A stretch of 64,000 nt of DNA from Burhinus oedicnemus (lineage: Eukaryota; Chordata; Aves; Charadriiformes; Burhinidae): NCBI GenBank assembly GCA_008921705.1, contig VFFE01009205.1:1408276-1472275 (forward strand), given 5' to 3'. The position numbers and the translations under genes were made by a program. The notes below the pieces were generated by a model. The model saw nothing but the letters and a program-made list of their open reading frames with translations. It had not been told where the DNA came from and did no database searches. This document shows, in pieces, positions 38,326-51,510 of the stretch. Numbering within the stretch: the stretch's first letter is position 1; each line of letters starts with the position of its first letter.

Positions 38326-38340
38326 AGTACATTATGTACT
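38326..38340. promoter_or_regulatory. Perfect steroid-receptor-type palindrome
   Basis: AGTACATTATGTACT fits AGNACAnnnTGTNCT, the two half-sites with three-base spacer recognised by the glucocorticoid, androgen, progesterone and mineralocorticoid receptor group. Ten fixed positions match, which makes a chance occurrence in 64 kb unlikely but not negligible. Function is inferred from the motif alone. Confidence 0.4.
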
Positions 38341-41300
38341 GTATTTACATAACTATTGTATTATGGCACAGTTAAAATTTTGTTGGCATTTCTATTGTAA
38401 ACCCCAGTTTCAGGGCCTAGAGTTACGATTAAAGATTATCTCCAGGTGACCATCTTTACAGGGGTCAGGGAAAGGGGAGGTTATGTATTTATTTTTAAAA
38501 CATATTTCAGGTTTCCAAAAGAAACAATACACTGCAGAAGACACAGCAGTCTAATCAATACTGGAAGGGAACAAGTATTCTTCCAGGAAGAATTGATCTT
38601 TCAAATGTGAGAATTGACAGGCTGATGCTTAAATGACCTTATCATTCTTCACTTTACCACCAACCCCAAACATTCACATATCATGACCTGAGCCCCAAAA
38701 TTAGAAGCTCGCCTTAAAAATCATGGGACCTAAAGACTGAAAGTTTAGAGATCCTTTTATGTCCTTTCCATTTTTTGAAGCTATCAACTTCGACATTATC
38801 AAGCTTTTCTTGGCCACTGTACGGGCTATAACTTACCAACTAAAGAATGCGTCATCCTTTGAATCTGGGAGATAGACCCACATAAATGAGAGTCAAGATA
38901 AAGACAAGAAGGTTGTCAGCCCTGTATTATACTATATTCTAGGTTATTCTATGTTTTTAATAGCTGTCAGAAGAACAAAAGTAGCCACTTCATCAGACAA
39001 TTTCTGGTCTGTATTTCCAACCGCTACGCTTTCCTTTCCACAAGCACTCCTGGCCATGCTGTGCTTTCCTCTGGGCCAGTACGACTCAAGGGGTGGCACT
39101 TTCAGTGCAGACCTGGAGCTCTGCATAGCTTGTGCTCCCCCTGGGCCTGCAACCGCTGCTGTGCTTTATCAGATTAAAACAGTCATTGGGCCATAGACTA
39201 GGGATTATCATCAACGGGCTGCGTTCGGCTTTAACCACAGAGTGATCAGGGAACCAAGAAAATCTTGAAGGCAGGGTTTGCCCAGCCGAGTTCTGTGATA
39301 GTCTCTCCCACGATCCTGGCATTGCAAGACACCCACAGCCCTGAGCGTCCCTGATCTCTTGGCCAGTGCAGGATGATACAACGATTCCACAGTTTCATCT
39401 GTTGCAGTGGGTTTCCCTGCCTGCATCGACGGGCCATGATTACAGCAGCACTGCTGCCGCATCTCCACCAGCAATTTCCTTGCAGCAACTGAAGCAGAGC
39501 ATTGGCTTGAAGCATTTGCGCTTGATCTCCTCCCACCTTTGCTATAGTTAGGATGGGGAATTAATTTAGATTTAAGTAGCCACATCAAAAACTCAAACAA
39601 GTTTCACTTTAAACCGCTAGCATCGACGAATGCATTGCTCCAGCTGACTTGGCATTGTATCAGCTCACATTTTGAGCACAGGGCACTCAGACGTGTCTCA
39701 TTCCCAAATGCAGTCAGGTGTCTGAAAGAGCAGGAGAATATCCACACGCATTCAAAAAAAACAACTAAAGTGACTATTTAAATCTTTAGAGACTTTAATT
39801 TTGGTGTATAGGATTCTAAATCCCAGTGACTCTCAACAAGTCTCCGGCTCTTAAGTGCCTTCATTGCTTTATGGAGAATGAGCTTGAAGGCCAGATTTTA
39901 AAAGCCATTTGGAGTATCAACTCTCATCTGGCCCAAAGCCACTGAGAAGCTTTGAACCTTTTACCCACTCCCTCTTCTAACTAGAATGGAGCAATGGAGA
40001 TGATGGTGACATATTTTATAATGAAAAATTAGATCCTGCTTAAATGGAACGGGAGTCTAGAGGAACACTGGGGCTGTCCAGCACCGTAGACCAGCATCAT
40101 GCATTGTCACTCAGAAAAATGAATAAAGTCCTTATTCATAACTTTTCTATGCAAAATTACTTCTCCTGAATATAAATTTCTACTTGTAAACTTCATGTCG
40201 AAACAGGTTTTGTTTAAAAAAAAAAAAAAAAATCTTGTCTTATGTCACATGCCAGATCTTTGTCATGAGGAAATGTTTATGCATAAATTATAATGTTCTG
40301 AAAAAAGGTGGTTATAGTAGAAATAAAAACACCTCCAGACCATTAACTGTAATGGCAGACTGGGCAGTGTTGACACATACACACACATATCATATTTATT
40401 GACACGTTACAGCATTTACCAGTTTCTGAAGTTGGAAAGTCTGTACCATATGTGGAGCCAAAGGCTATGGGCAATATTTCACCACTGAGGTAACTTTCTT
40501 AACTCATGAAGTTACCCGGCAGTAGATCATCTTAAAATATATCATGTGGCAAGTCTACATCAATGAGCAGCTCTTTCAATCCCCAAGATTACCGTAAGTT
40601 ATATACATTGCACTACGTGGACAGAGGTAGAAATCTTTAATACACTGAAGCGTCTCACCTTGCTAGAGTAAACACCTGCCTTGTTTTGATTAACAGAGAA
40701 GTGATCCAACCAATTTAGAGCAAACTTGGCCATTCTCCACCCAACCAAACACTTATGAAACTTCAGTTAGTTTACTCATCCAACATATTACGGAAATATT
40801 AGTATTTGCTGCTCTGAAAAATACTGGTTTTGGCATCTTCATTTCCCATCCCTATTCTAAGATAAACACTGACAGCTGATGGTATTCAGGAACACTGCCA
40901 TATGTTCCCTTAGAAATGGAATTCTGGAATATGGCTGTTATCCACCAATTGGCATATTTACTAATTAGCACAAGATTGCTCAAATACATTCATTTCTCCC
41001 CCAGGGGAGAATCCCTCTGAAGAATTCTCATCTGATGCATCAGGATCTCCTGCTCGCCACTTACCCACTCTCACAGTTTCTGATTTAATGGTTAACACAA
41101 GGAATCAAACAACTCTCCTAAGGAGCAAAGTCAAACTGTTCAAACTGTATATCTTCGATTGCTATTTTTTCCAGACAAGCAATGCAAACAGCACTCGTAG
41201 AGTTAACATTTGAATGCCTTTTCTAATAAAACCAGCTTCCAGTTTTTCAGTCTTTTGTGCAAGTTTAATAAAATAAATTTTGAATATCAATGGAGCACAT

Positions 41301-42035
41301 TCTATTTTTCTTGGCATGTCTCTGCCTCGCTATGTCCCTCTATTGCAGGAGTCATGCCATAGGGAGAGCACTTTTCCACAGTCCATTGAAGTTGTGCCAT
41401 AAGGGCTGGAGATGATTTGCTAAAATGCTCCAAAGGTATTCAAATTTCTTTAAAGAAGAAATTCAATTTATGTGCATTTATATTGCAGTGTCTGTCAGGA
41501 AGAAAGGTTATAATCACCAGCATATTTTAGATTTACATTTTCTTCTATACATGAGGTAATGGTATTAGAGGTAAACTATGAGGTTTAAAGTAGAATTCGA
41601 TGTATGGTACTATTTTCATTGCTGCTAAAAGCATGTTTTTGAAGTTCTTGAGGAAAGCATATGTTAGCATATGTTACTGAAATATCAAGAACAGGATGCT
41701 GGGTGGCTTAGAGGATAAACCATTTGTCTTTCTTCTCTGCATTCTTATATAAAGTACGGCTGGATTTCATGAGCAAAAGGAGTAGAGGATTCTCAGCTCA
41801 CAGATTAGTTCACATGATAAAGTTGCAGCGCAGTTTTGTTCAGTAGAGCTATCAGTTAGGTGCATTTCTGAATTAACACGCAAGCTAAATGTGCCTTTAA
41901 TTGTGCCATGGAGGAAGGGAAAAAGAGGCTTTCGAATTTTGTGATATTGCTTATGTAACCCTCAGAAGAACAAATACTCATCAAAAATTAAAAGGAAACC
42001 CTGTCTCAACTATATTGCTGTGGGAAGCGTTTCGC
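38341..42035. other. Unique AT-rich non-coding stretch
   Basis: No gene is supported. From about 39600 to 42350 there is no frame of 60 codons on either strand, the longest such gap in the window. An A run lies at 40216-40232 and a short CA tract at about 40375-40388. The ten-base word AGCATATGTT is repeated in tandem at about 41656-41676. Parts may be conserved regulatory DNA. Confidence 0.55.
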
Positions 42036-42260
42036 CTCATTTTTCTCTCAAAATTGACTTAATTTAAATTTCTTGTGACTGTATTAAATATTTAGATGTT
42101 GATATTTTCACCGAGTAGAAAACATTACCACAATTCTTATCAAGTTGGATTCCTTCTAAGCATATGTTAAAGTTATCTGATAATTAAATTGCCATGCTTA
42201 TCTCATTTAGGACCCCACTAATTATAGCCCAAGTACTTCAGCGGTATATACTGCAACTGA
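42036..42260. promoter_or_regulatory. Candidate enhancer with GATA palindrome
   Basis: AT-rich, frame-free sequence contains TTATCTGATAA (42173-42183). This is a perfect inverted pair of GATA-type sites, followed directly by TTAAATT, then a further TTATCT (about 42198-42203) and CTAATTATAG (about 42219-42228). Grouped GATA and homeodomain motifs suggest an enhancer, but this is inference. Confidence 0.3.
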
Positions 42261-45200
42261 TTTCAGAACTGTAGCCGAGTGTCCTCTTTTAAATAAACAC
42301 TCATAGTTGGTTTGTAGATTTATTTTATAACTTCACCACTACCTCTGCAATTTCTGTCAATAAGGGAGCATCAAAGCTATTATGACGGGTTTTGTACCGC
42401 AAGCTAATTGTATTTTAAGCCTACTTCCAAACAAATTCCCGATAGCTATCCAACTTTGTAAACAGTCATTTGAGCAGCGCTCTTTGGGGAAGTGCACATG
42501 CACACACACACGTGTGCTATTTGCTTCACAAACTTCAATAGATAAAAAACCCTGTTTCATTTCTCAGAGTGTTTATTTTTAGTACATTATAACTAGATAC
42601 TGGGCCTGATACGATGACAACAACAACAGATATTTGCCGAGTACCTGATGTGCCCTAGACAAGACTGGGCTTCAGCCCTGCAGTCAGGTACATTCACTCA
42701 GAACCCCTCACGACTTTTCTGTGAGTATCAAGATAAAGAAATACTTGGGGACAAGAAAAAAAAAATAAAATCTCAGGAGAGGGGTTCTTTGTATAATTGT
42801 CCATGGTCTATCTATGTCTAAGCCTAATTCACTGAACACTCTTATTCTTGCCTTTCTCTCATAGGCTTCTCCTGACTAGCAAATCTGATGCAAGGCATTG
42901 CCGTAACATGGGATACTTTTGGATGCCATTTGAGATCTCTTTGTGGAAAGTTTTGTATGGTATTTAATACCATTGTGCAAACACACATGCACACACAAAG
43001 CATTTTCCTTTGTGAAGTATGGAAATTTCACTTGGATGCACCAAGGTCCAGGTCCAACGCAGGATATGAGCATCTCCTGAGGAGAGTCAATCCCTTATCT
43101 TCTCACCAGGAAATGCCTAATCAATTCGTTGGGAGTTCTCCACTGACATGGATGGACCATGAAATGAGCTCTTATTTTCAGTCTAAAGTCCTATCCCAAG
43201 CATTCTTCATTACCCACCAACTAAAAAAACCCAGTGAAACCTCATCTACAAAATATGACTAATGGTAACACAAGCAGTAATGTAACAAGGCTGTTACTGA
43301 AGAAATAATACAGAGGAAAAATACACTTAAGGTATACTCTGTGCACTGGACCACAAGACAAGGAGTTACTATAAACCAGACAAGTAAAGCAACTGAAACC
43401 AGCAGAACTACCTATAAAACAGGGTAGGAAACATGGGTATGCTTCCCCCACCACTTTGCAGAGTCTGACCTTTGAATATACCTCAGCATGCTCAGCTTTG
43501 AAGGGCATGTTCTGAATGTTTTGCATTCTGTCCCTTTCTAAATGGAAGTAATAGTTTAGTAATATATGCGTTGTTATTTATTTAGGATCCGAGGACTTTT
43601 TATTTCTGTTGTCCATTCCTACCTTCCAGTTATTTTCCAGAGCAGCTCAAGTCTGTTTTTCTTTTGTTTCTTCTCTGTGGTGAAATGGGCCATCATTAAG
43701 AAGGCCAATAAACTGCACACAACATAAAAGACTTACATAAAAATAAAGTACAATTTTCCAAAAGTGTATGCTTAGAGACAAAGTTAAAAATCAATCACCA
43801 AATTGTTACCATATTGCTCTTTACATTCCTAGTCACTCATCTGAAGGCCATTTGTTTAACATTGGAAAATTAAAATCTTGCACGTGATTTACCTGCTCTA
43901 GATTTGCCTGGGAACTCTTCCAAATTGCACTATATTTTGGTGCAACCAACAGTGGCAGGAGCATTAATACACAACACAACAGCATTCTTACTAAGCTGTA
44001 TTACCTGGTTGGTTTTTGTGCTCTTCCCATTGTCGTTAACAGTTGCCAGAAGATATTCTCCAAACTCTAGAACTATTCCAAATTAATCCATCCACTGGGT
44101 AAAACTAGGCCTTCCGTGCATGTTCCAGTCCCCAGTGTATCCAGCACAATACCAGCAGTGGTTAAAAAAACCAAACCAAAACAAAACAGAAAAAAGGCTT
44201 CCTGAAGCTCAGTTGTCCATAGCAGTACTTAATTCTACGTACAGTTTTCCAAGAGAGAAATTGCAGCAAACCCAACTTGAGTTCCCGTCACCCCTGAGGT
44301 GATCACTCTCACCCTGGACAACAGCTCATTTGCAAAACCCATCCATACGTGGTGCTGAGGCCAAAGCTGCATCACTGAAACGATTCAAGTTTAAAAAAAA
44401 CCCAAAAAACAAAGTATTTTGCCACCACAGGAAACATACTGGGACCTAAACATGAGACATACTGACAGCCTACATGCCTTGGTAACATCAGCAGTGGTGA
44501 TGTCACCAGCTGGTGATCAGCAACGATCAGGTTTTCTGAAGGGATCCACATGAAAGGGTCTCAGCTGGCAGTAAGAAGCAGATCTATGAATGCCCCCCTG
44601 CGTAAAGGGATTTGAAGCAGGAAGGGGAGAAGCTTCAAACAACTACAAGAGAAGAGTGAACAAGCAGAAAGGAAAGATCAGCATGGAGGAAAGGACAAGA
44701 CAGCATATACCGTATTAGATAATAGATGTCATTTACAAGAACTCCACTGACCCTTGAATTTGATGCAGCTTTGAGTAAAATCAGTTTGTTTTGATTCTCA
44801 CACTCACCGTATTCACCTGTAATAATAACAAAGACAAGCTATGCTTCTATATTGTAACCAGAACTGCTGTTTTACTTAGTGCTAAATAACGAAATACAAA
44901 CAGCAGTAATCGCCTACTAGGCTTCTCTGCGTTCCTTCCTACACATTGGCTGTAACGAGCATCTTCGCTACTGCTAGAAATCAGGACTGATTTTCAGCTG
45001 ATAAGTGCAGAGATACTCCTGAAACACAGGAAAGGAAAAAGTGGAGCGATGTGCCTCGCGCCACCGCTGGCTGAGACTTTTCCAGGGAGATGTCTTTCAT
45101 GAGAAAACACCAACTGGTAGGAAAATAAACGTTCTGTGGAAGCATATAGATTTTAAACTAGGAGGAGCCCAAACTTTCCACATCCACCACAGGCCACGTG

Positions 45201-46145
45201 GTGTGCTCTGGAGCCCGGCAGCAAGGACATCCCTGCTCCGGGACAGCTCTGCCACCCATATGGGACAGGAGGTGGGGTGGCCTCGGAGAGAGCACTGTGG
45301 GCTCATGCCAGAGCAGGGAACACAAAGTTTTGGGCTCTTGCTCAATGCCATGTGCAATACACAGGTCTCAAGGATATCTGTTGCTGTGTTCAGCCCTCAG
45401 CTGCTTCAAATTCAGGAGAAACATGCCCCAAAGGCTGCCATGAGCTAGGGGCTTCCTGTAGCCACAGGAAGGCCAAGAAGAAACTTGAAGGAAAGTAGAA
45501 ACTTTTCAGTTGAAACTGTAGCTGAGCAGTCCCATTTTTTGGGGGATGCTGTCTTGATCTAATTTCTCTAAACTTATTTCTAACAGGAAATATCAATATC
45601 TCTACATTTAATTCCAGCGAGAAATAAAACCCTTAGCATGTTCTTGTTTCCTCCAGCCGTAGCTGCTGGAAAAAAAACCCACCAGGAGATGAGCTGTACC
45701 ACTTGGGAAAGGAAGGTTTCAGAGGCTCAGCAGGCTTGTAAAGGTCTGGTCTGCACTCCGAGCGTGGGGGATGGGGCTTTGTTCCATTTTTACAGGTTTT
45801 TCTATTTCAGTGTTGTTGAGCTTTTCCTCCCTCATGTACTTGCTGAGCTAAACAGACATAAAGATGCTATATGGTGTTATGGCTGACCCTGGGACAGCTC
45901 CTTTCTGTTTTACACCCACCGGTAGGCACATGTTTGTTCTGGTACGACTGGTGTATCGAGAGCTCTGCCCTCCCTTGATGGACGCTGGCACTGCTCACAG
46001 CCCAGGAACCGCAGTCCAAGTCTGCTCCAAGGCCCAGCTCCACAACAAGACCTCGTGAGCTAAAGAAGAAATGGAGAGCCATGTCAGGGGTATGAAGTGG
46101 ACTAGGGCAAAAGGAGGAGCAAAAGCCTGGCTTGCAGGCTTCCCC
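42261..46145. other. Unique non-coding stretch
   Basis: No gene is supported. Short CA tracts occur at about 42497-42514 and 42979-42998, and A/C-rich tracts at 44165-44194 and 44392-44411. Section 45030-45480 is more GC-rich and carries several overlapping frames (up to 135 codons, plus 45041-45448), with no recognisable domain. Confidence 0.55.
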
Positions 46146-46160
46146 AGGCCACCTGGTGCA
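46146..46160 (-). promoter_or_regulatory. CTCF-like site
   Basis: On the minus strand the sequence reads GCACCAGGTGGC, close to the strongest part of the CTCF core (CCACCAGGTGGC). Flanking positions fit less well. Such sites can act as loop anchors or insulators. Confidence 0.3.
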
Positions 46161-47254
46161 AGGGCAAAGTGGGGTTTTATCTCTGCGCTCCTGTCAGAGC
46201 CTGTCCTTATACTTCCATATGAGAACATAAGTTATCAACATAATGCAGCAGCACACACACTTTCTCTTGCTAAACAGGCGTGCTATTTCTAGAGGCAAAA
46301 ACCTATACCCTTCCTTAACCCCGGCACTGATGTCTACAAGAAATACAAAGGCTGAGAAGTTTAGTTTATGTTTAAAATGGATCACTTCCCATCTGATCGC
46401 AACATCCAATATTCAAATTCCTTGAAGGCTCCTCAGGTGCACATTCTACTGCCCAGCTCCACCACTCTGAGCAGTAGTTTCTTACATCCAGCGATGACCT
46501 CCTGTGCTTGCACTCAGACCTGCACTCTGCCAGGTCTCCAGGCACATTTTGAGTAGGGATGGATTATATTTCCTCACGTTTGCATTTTCAGTTGTGTTAC
46601 CCAGGACAGAATGTAGTTCCTTTACATGGGCAAAGCAAATGAGGATTTGAATTTATGATGATGCAGCCTTGTACTTTCACAAGGCTTTGTAACACTTGAA
46701 GATTCTGCCCACCCTAAACCTCTTGCAGGACATGGTCTGTAAGCTCCTCCCAGATTGAGATGAAACTGCAAAATAAGTAGTAGCCATAAATCTGTATGCT
46801 CATCTGCTGTCCCAATCTAAAAGACACACCTTTCAATTACTGACAAGTCTATGTGAAATCAAAAACATAGGAAAACATTTTAGGAGCCCCAAAGCATTTT
46901 CCAAAGGCAAATCGATTAAAAGAAAGACACATCTGAAATTCAAAAAAGCCCTACATGTTTGGATCAGTTGAAAGATATTACATGAGAAATCACAACCACA
47001 GTCAGTTCAGCGAGTAGCACAGACACTTGTCTGCACTGTGCTTCATTGCATCCCTGCACATGGTGCTTCAAAAAGCATGGTAATTTGCAAAAGTAATTTT
47101 GTAAAAGCTTCCATACATCTCCTGTTAAGAGCAATTTGGCTAGTATCTGTTGCTAGCTGTGAGCACGCTTTTAGATATTAGATGGATGAGTGCAGACTAG
47201 CAGGAGGAAAAAAAACTGGAGAGGATAAATACTTGGCAGTTCTCTAACAACTTT
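46161..47254. other. Unique non-coding stretch
   Basis: No gene is supported. From 46560 to 47250 no frame of 60 codons and no recognised repeat is seen. Confidence 0.6.
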
Positions 47255-47490
47255 CACTAGAGGATCGCGAAGTGATTTACAAACATCAATTAATTAAGCC
47301 TCAAAAAGCCCCAGCGAGATAGGTAAGTATCATTACTCTCATTTCACTAATGCGTAAACTGAGATGCCGAGAGAATAAGTGTAAGTCTTTCACCCAAGGT
47401 CACACAGCAAGCAGCTGGCAGAGCCAGGGATAGAAACCAAGAACGCTGACTTACCTTGCTCCTTACCTACTAGACCATTATATCTCTCTT
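47255..47490 (-). repeat. MIR/CORE-SINE relic (minus strand)
   Basis: Read in reverse, the element starts at the right with a tRNA-like head. It has an A-box-like TGGTCTAGTAGGTAAGG (complement of about 47464-47480) and a worn B box near 47430-47442. It continues through the CORE region (plus-strand CAAGGTCACACAGCAAGCAG at 47395-47414) and ends in the MIR 3' part (plus strand AGATAGGTAAGTATCATTA at about 47317-47335, AGTGATTTACAAACATCAAT at about 47271-47290). The order and spacing of these blocks match the amniote MIR family well, and the copy is nearly full length. Divergence is high, as expected for its age. Confidence 0.85.
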
Positions 47491-48051
47491 AAAACAGTTT
47501 AAAGCTTCTTTTGCACTTGCTGTTAGCAAATGCTATGCCCTGCAAACCCAGTCAAGTTTCTTTCTGCGTCTGGGATCACAAATCAGAAGACCTCACCGGT
47601 GCCACACAGTACTCCTGCTGCGTAACACATGAAGGTTCCTAACCTCTTGGTTCCAAGGTTCTATTGCCAAGTGCCAGACTGGTCATGAGGGCAAAGATTG
47701 GAAGTAGAATGGAAAATATACCCCAAAACAACCAAAACCCCACAAACCCCCCCAGCCTTCGGGGCTGGAAACAAAACCAGCACGGATGGTTTCTGTGCTC
47801 TGGCCCTGGGACATGGTGCACTGGAATAGAACCACTCAGCCATTACCAAAAATATCACTTGCTTTTTATTGTGGCTCAGCTGAGGAAGCAGTCAGATTCA
47901 CAGACAGCACTTTCCAGGCTAGGAGGAATATACACACGGATACACAGACTCATACCATACAGAATAAAAGCCAGAATGGTCGTGTTGATAGCAGTAGGTA
48001 ACACCATATGCTTGGAAAGCAGCACATGTTTTTGCTTTAAACCAGCAATTT
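47491..48051. other. Unique non-coding stretch
   Basis: No gene is supported. Overlapping frames of 60-129 codons on both strands (47639-48053) are unrecognised. A C/A-rich tract lies at about 47722-47753. Confidence 0.55.
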
Positions 48052-48108
48052 AAAAAAAAAAAAACAAAACACAAACAAAACAACCACAAAAAACACAAAC
48101 ACAAAAAC
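48052..48108. repeat. A-rich tract with CA interruptions
   Basis: A 13-base A run is followed by AAAC/ACAAAC-like units to about 48108. No retroposon body is recognised beside it. Confidence 0.85.
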
Positions 48109-51100
48109 CTTTGGTGCCTAGAGTTACTACTGAATACATTACCAGAGATCAGTTTACAAGGATGTAGGGCATTACTTAAAAAAGTGTCTAGAAATAGATA
48201 TATGCAATACATAATATATGATTAATATGGCTGCACCAGAACACAGACACTATGTATAAAATATCTTAGAAAACCCCCGACTCTTGATATCAGCAGAAAT
48301 AAACTCCCAGCAAACAAACAGCTCTAGGCAGATTTGTTTCAGCTCCGTTTATATACATATACACACACACATATATTTATAGATGTAGACAATCAACAAT
48401 GACCCCCTCACAGATAAAGGATAGAAAACCTTTGCTCTATTGCCCAATAATCCTCAAATTCAGATGGACCAATGGGAGAAACAAGTGCCAAAGCCTCTGA
48501 ACTATCCGTATTCATACAAAAGTGCTCTGTTTGGTAATAAAGTTAACTAGCTGGCTGCTGAGATTTGGCAGCTGACTACAGAGAAAACAACAAAACCAGA
48601 AAAACCCCACACAACAGTCATGTCGCTACCTGCTGGATGGTCATATGGTGAGGAAACAATTTGTTGTCCACCGACCATAGATATCACAAAAAAGCCACAT
48701 TGTCCATTTAGCTATTTAAAATGGAAAACAAAAATCACTGAAGAAAGGAAACTGCTTGCCCTTTGCCTATCCTGCTTTCTCATGGAGAGAACTGCAAGGA
48801 CTGGCAGAGGAGAGGTATCTTCTTTCATGTGGATCTATCATTACAGCCGGATTCCCTCACTAGAAAGAGTGGTTCTCCTTTCAGTATGGAGAATTAGGTA
48901 ATGGACCCTAAGCAGCTGCTGGGTAATGGCTCTGGGAGCTGAACCGAAAAGGCTGCAGGAGTTACGTTCTCCCAGACCTCCTGTGAAGTGAGACCCTGCA
49001 GAAGAATGGGACACAATGTCTTCCTGTGCTGCCCCAGGGACCACACTGCCCCAGCATCCTTCACCTCTTGCATCAGTGAAGACTAATGATTTAGTCTCAC
49101 TGCATTTGGTACTTACAACAAAGAACTAATCAAAACCCAGTCTTGGTGACTCACGGGTGAACTGTTCGTTGTGGATTAACCACGTTCCCCATTAATCCAA
49201 TGTTCTGCCTGGGGAGCGTACACTGCTCACTCCACTCTGTACAGAAATCCACATATAGGCAAATGTACAAATTTTGTCCTTAGATGCTAATTTACATAGG
49301 TTTTATAAGAGGAGGCTTTGCTTTGCATTTGCCTTGCCCGACTCCTGCCTCGGCTTGCAGATGACTGTCAGAAGACAGATGGACGGAAGGAAGCCAAATT
49401 TCCCACTCTTCTCTCCATGCACCTCATTTCTATTCCTTACAGCCAAGGCCACAATCTAGTGGCAAACCCAATCCGCTAGCGCACATCTGTAATAAGAGAA
49501 ACATAAGAAACAACTAAAATCCAGTCAGAGTACACATAAAATAATTTTTTACATTTATCAATTTATGCATAAAGTAATATTAGTAAAACTGTTGCTTTTT
49601 TAAAGCAATTGGCTAATGTATTTGTGTAAAAAAGGATATATGTGGTATGCTCAGCTATTGCAAATAATTTTGGTGTGCTCCCAAAGAAAGAATTTAAATT
49701 TAAATTATTTATTCAAGATTCCGTATTAAATCATATAATAAAATACCGTTCCTACACAGAAAATAGATTTATTGCATACAGATGTGCTAAAAGCAAAACA
49801 TCTGCACATGAAAAATCATCAATACCATGATATTTTATCTACTTTGTGCAGATAAAACAACCAACTAATTGCTTTCTGAAAAACGCAGGGCAGAAATTTA
49901 ATGCACCAAATATTTATGGGTTAAAAAGAAATGTAGTAATTACAGAATCCTGTATCACTTGCATTTGTACATAGTATATTGAGAGTACGCACATGCCACC
50001 AGACCTCAAGTAATGCTTTGTAGATTGATGAAGTCTGACTCAAACAATATGTCACAACAGGAGCCTGACAACTGAAAGCATGCTTAATGTAAACTTGTAA
50101 AGTCTTCGAAAAGAATGCTAGATTTTTAGCCAGTTAATGATTTGAGCAGTACGCTCTTTTTACTGCTACTGCAATGAAATACTCCAGTAAACCTCTCGTT
50201 CACAGGTGTCTTTCTATATCAAAATCATGCACCATTTTTGCTTCTTTTACAAAATCAGATGAAACAGAGCTGGATCTTTTACTTCTTCCTAACTGGCTGC
50301 AATTAGTAGATAGACATTATTGAACAGGACTATTGAATAATCTTCTCCCCAGCCTAATCTGTTTTGTAGTTTTCCAAGTGAAAATGTAAGCCAACCACCT
50401 TAGCAAACAATTCCGATTATTAGTTTTGATAGAAAGGTTCATAACATCTTGTAATGTGTAAACTCTTTGTTTCTGTCTGGCTACTAGACACTGAAGTCAT
50501 TGGGAACATCTATTAAAATGCATTCAGCTTCTCTTTAGTATGATGTTAATTCTGAATTTATGCTTCCATAGAGCACTATGAATAACGCTATAATGACACT
50601 TGTTTAGTACTTTATCCACGTACAAAATTGTTGGCTGTAAAAAATTCAAGGAATATAGAGAGTGGTTGAATAGTGTTGCAAAGAAAAAAGTAATAAAAAA
50701 AAAATCTTAAAAGACGTAAGAAATCCACTGAAATTTTGGGAAAAGTATTATTGTTTATTTTTAAATACACATTTAAAGAGCAAGGACATAGGTGGAGAAA
50801 TTTGATTACCAAATGTAATCTTAAGTCTTCTTTCCTTTAGAAACTAAATATCTATGAGGATGGTTTTTGTATTGTAGGAAAGGATTATAAAATTAAAAAA
50901 TCGTGCTACATTTTATCCTAAGATGTCTTAAATATTTGATGGATGCAGGTGCCCGACTCTAAAGCTTACATGACACATCTGATCTGCTCAGATAACAATA
51001 CCACCATCCTCATTTTTATTTAATAAATCCTCTGTCAAAAAAAAAGAATGGTCTCCAAGTAGAGTGCGTGTCATTTGAAGGAATAGGCAAATTGTGACAC

Positions 51101-51490
51101 TTGGGCAGGTGTTACCGTACCTAAACAGGACACCACAGCAAAGCTGCAGCTGTCTGTAGGAAGGGTGGATACAAGCTACTAACATTTGGTTTATGATCAA
51201 CATAGAAAAGACAATTAAAAATATGTCAGTATACCAGATGTATCTAGCCTATAGCACCAACCTGGAAACCAGCCTCACTGGACAAGTTTCCCCAAAGTCA
51301 AAGGCAAGAATAAAGAGAGTTGCTTCTTTCCCACTATATTTATGAAAGGTATCGCATTTCAAGCTTTTTAAGGGGGAGATGGCCTTTCAAATTGAGTCTT
51401 GGAATTGTTATTGCAACAACCTGTGTTATCAGCTCTTTAACTCTACTTTTTCCACATGTCCAAAATCCATGTGGCCAGACTTATGATAAT
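48109..51490. other. Unique AT-rich non-coding stretch
   Basis: No gene is supported over 3.4 kb. An alternating TA/CA tract lies at 48350-48380. Frames of 61-93 codons are scattered. The stretch 49830-50610 lacks any frame of 60 codons and is strongly AT-rich. Confidence 0.6.
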
Positions 51491-51510
51491 AAAAAAAAAA
51501 AAAAAAAAAA
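51491..51510. repeat. Poly-A tract, 20 bases
   Basis: A perfect A20 run follows TTATGATAAT. No AATAAA signal and no recognisable gene copy precede it, so a processed pseudogene is not supported. Confidence 0.9.

Noticed and set aside
51320..51510. Processed pseudogene ending in A20
   Set aside because: The sequence before the A run has no AATAAA signal and no recognisable coding remnant.
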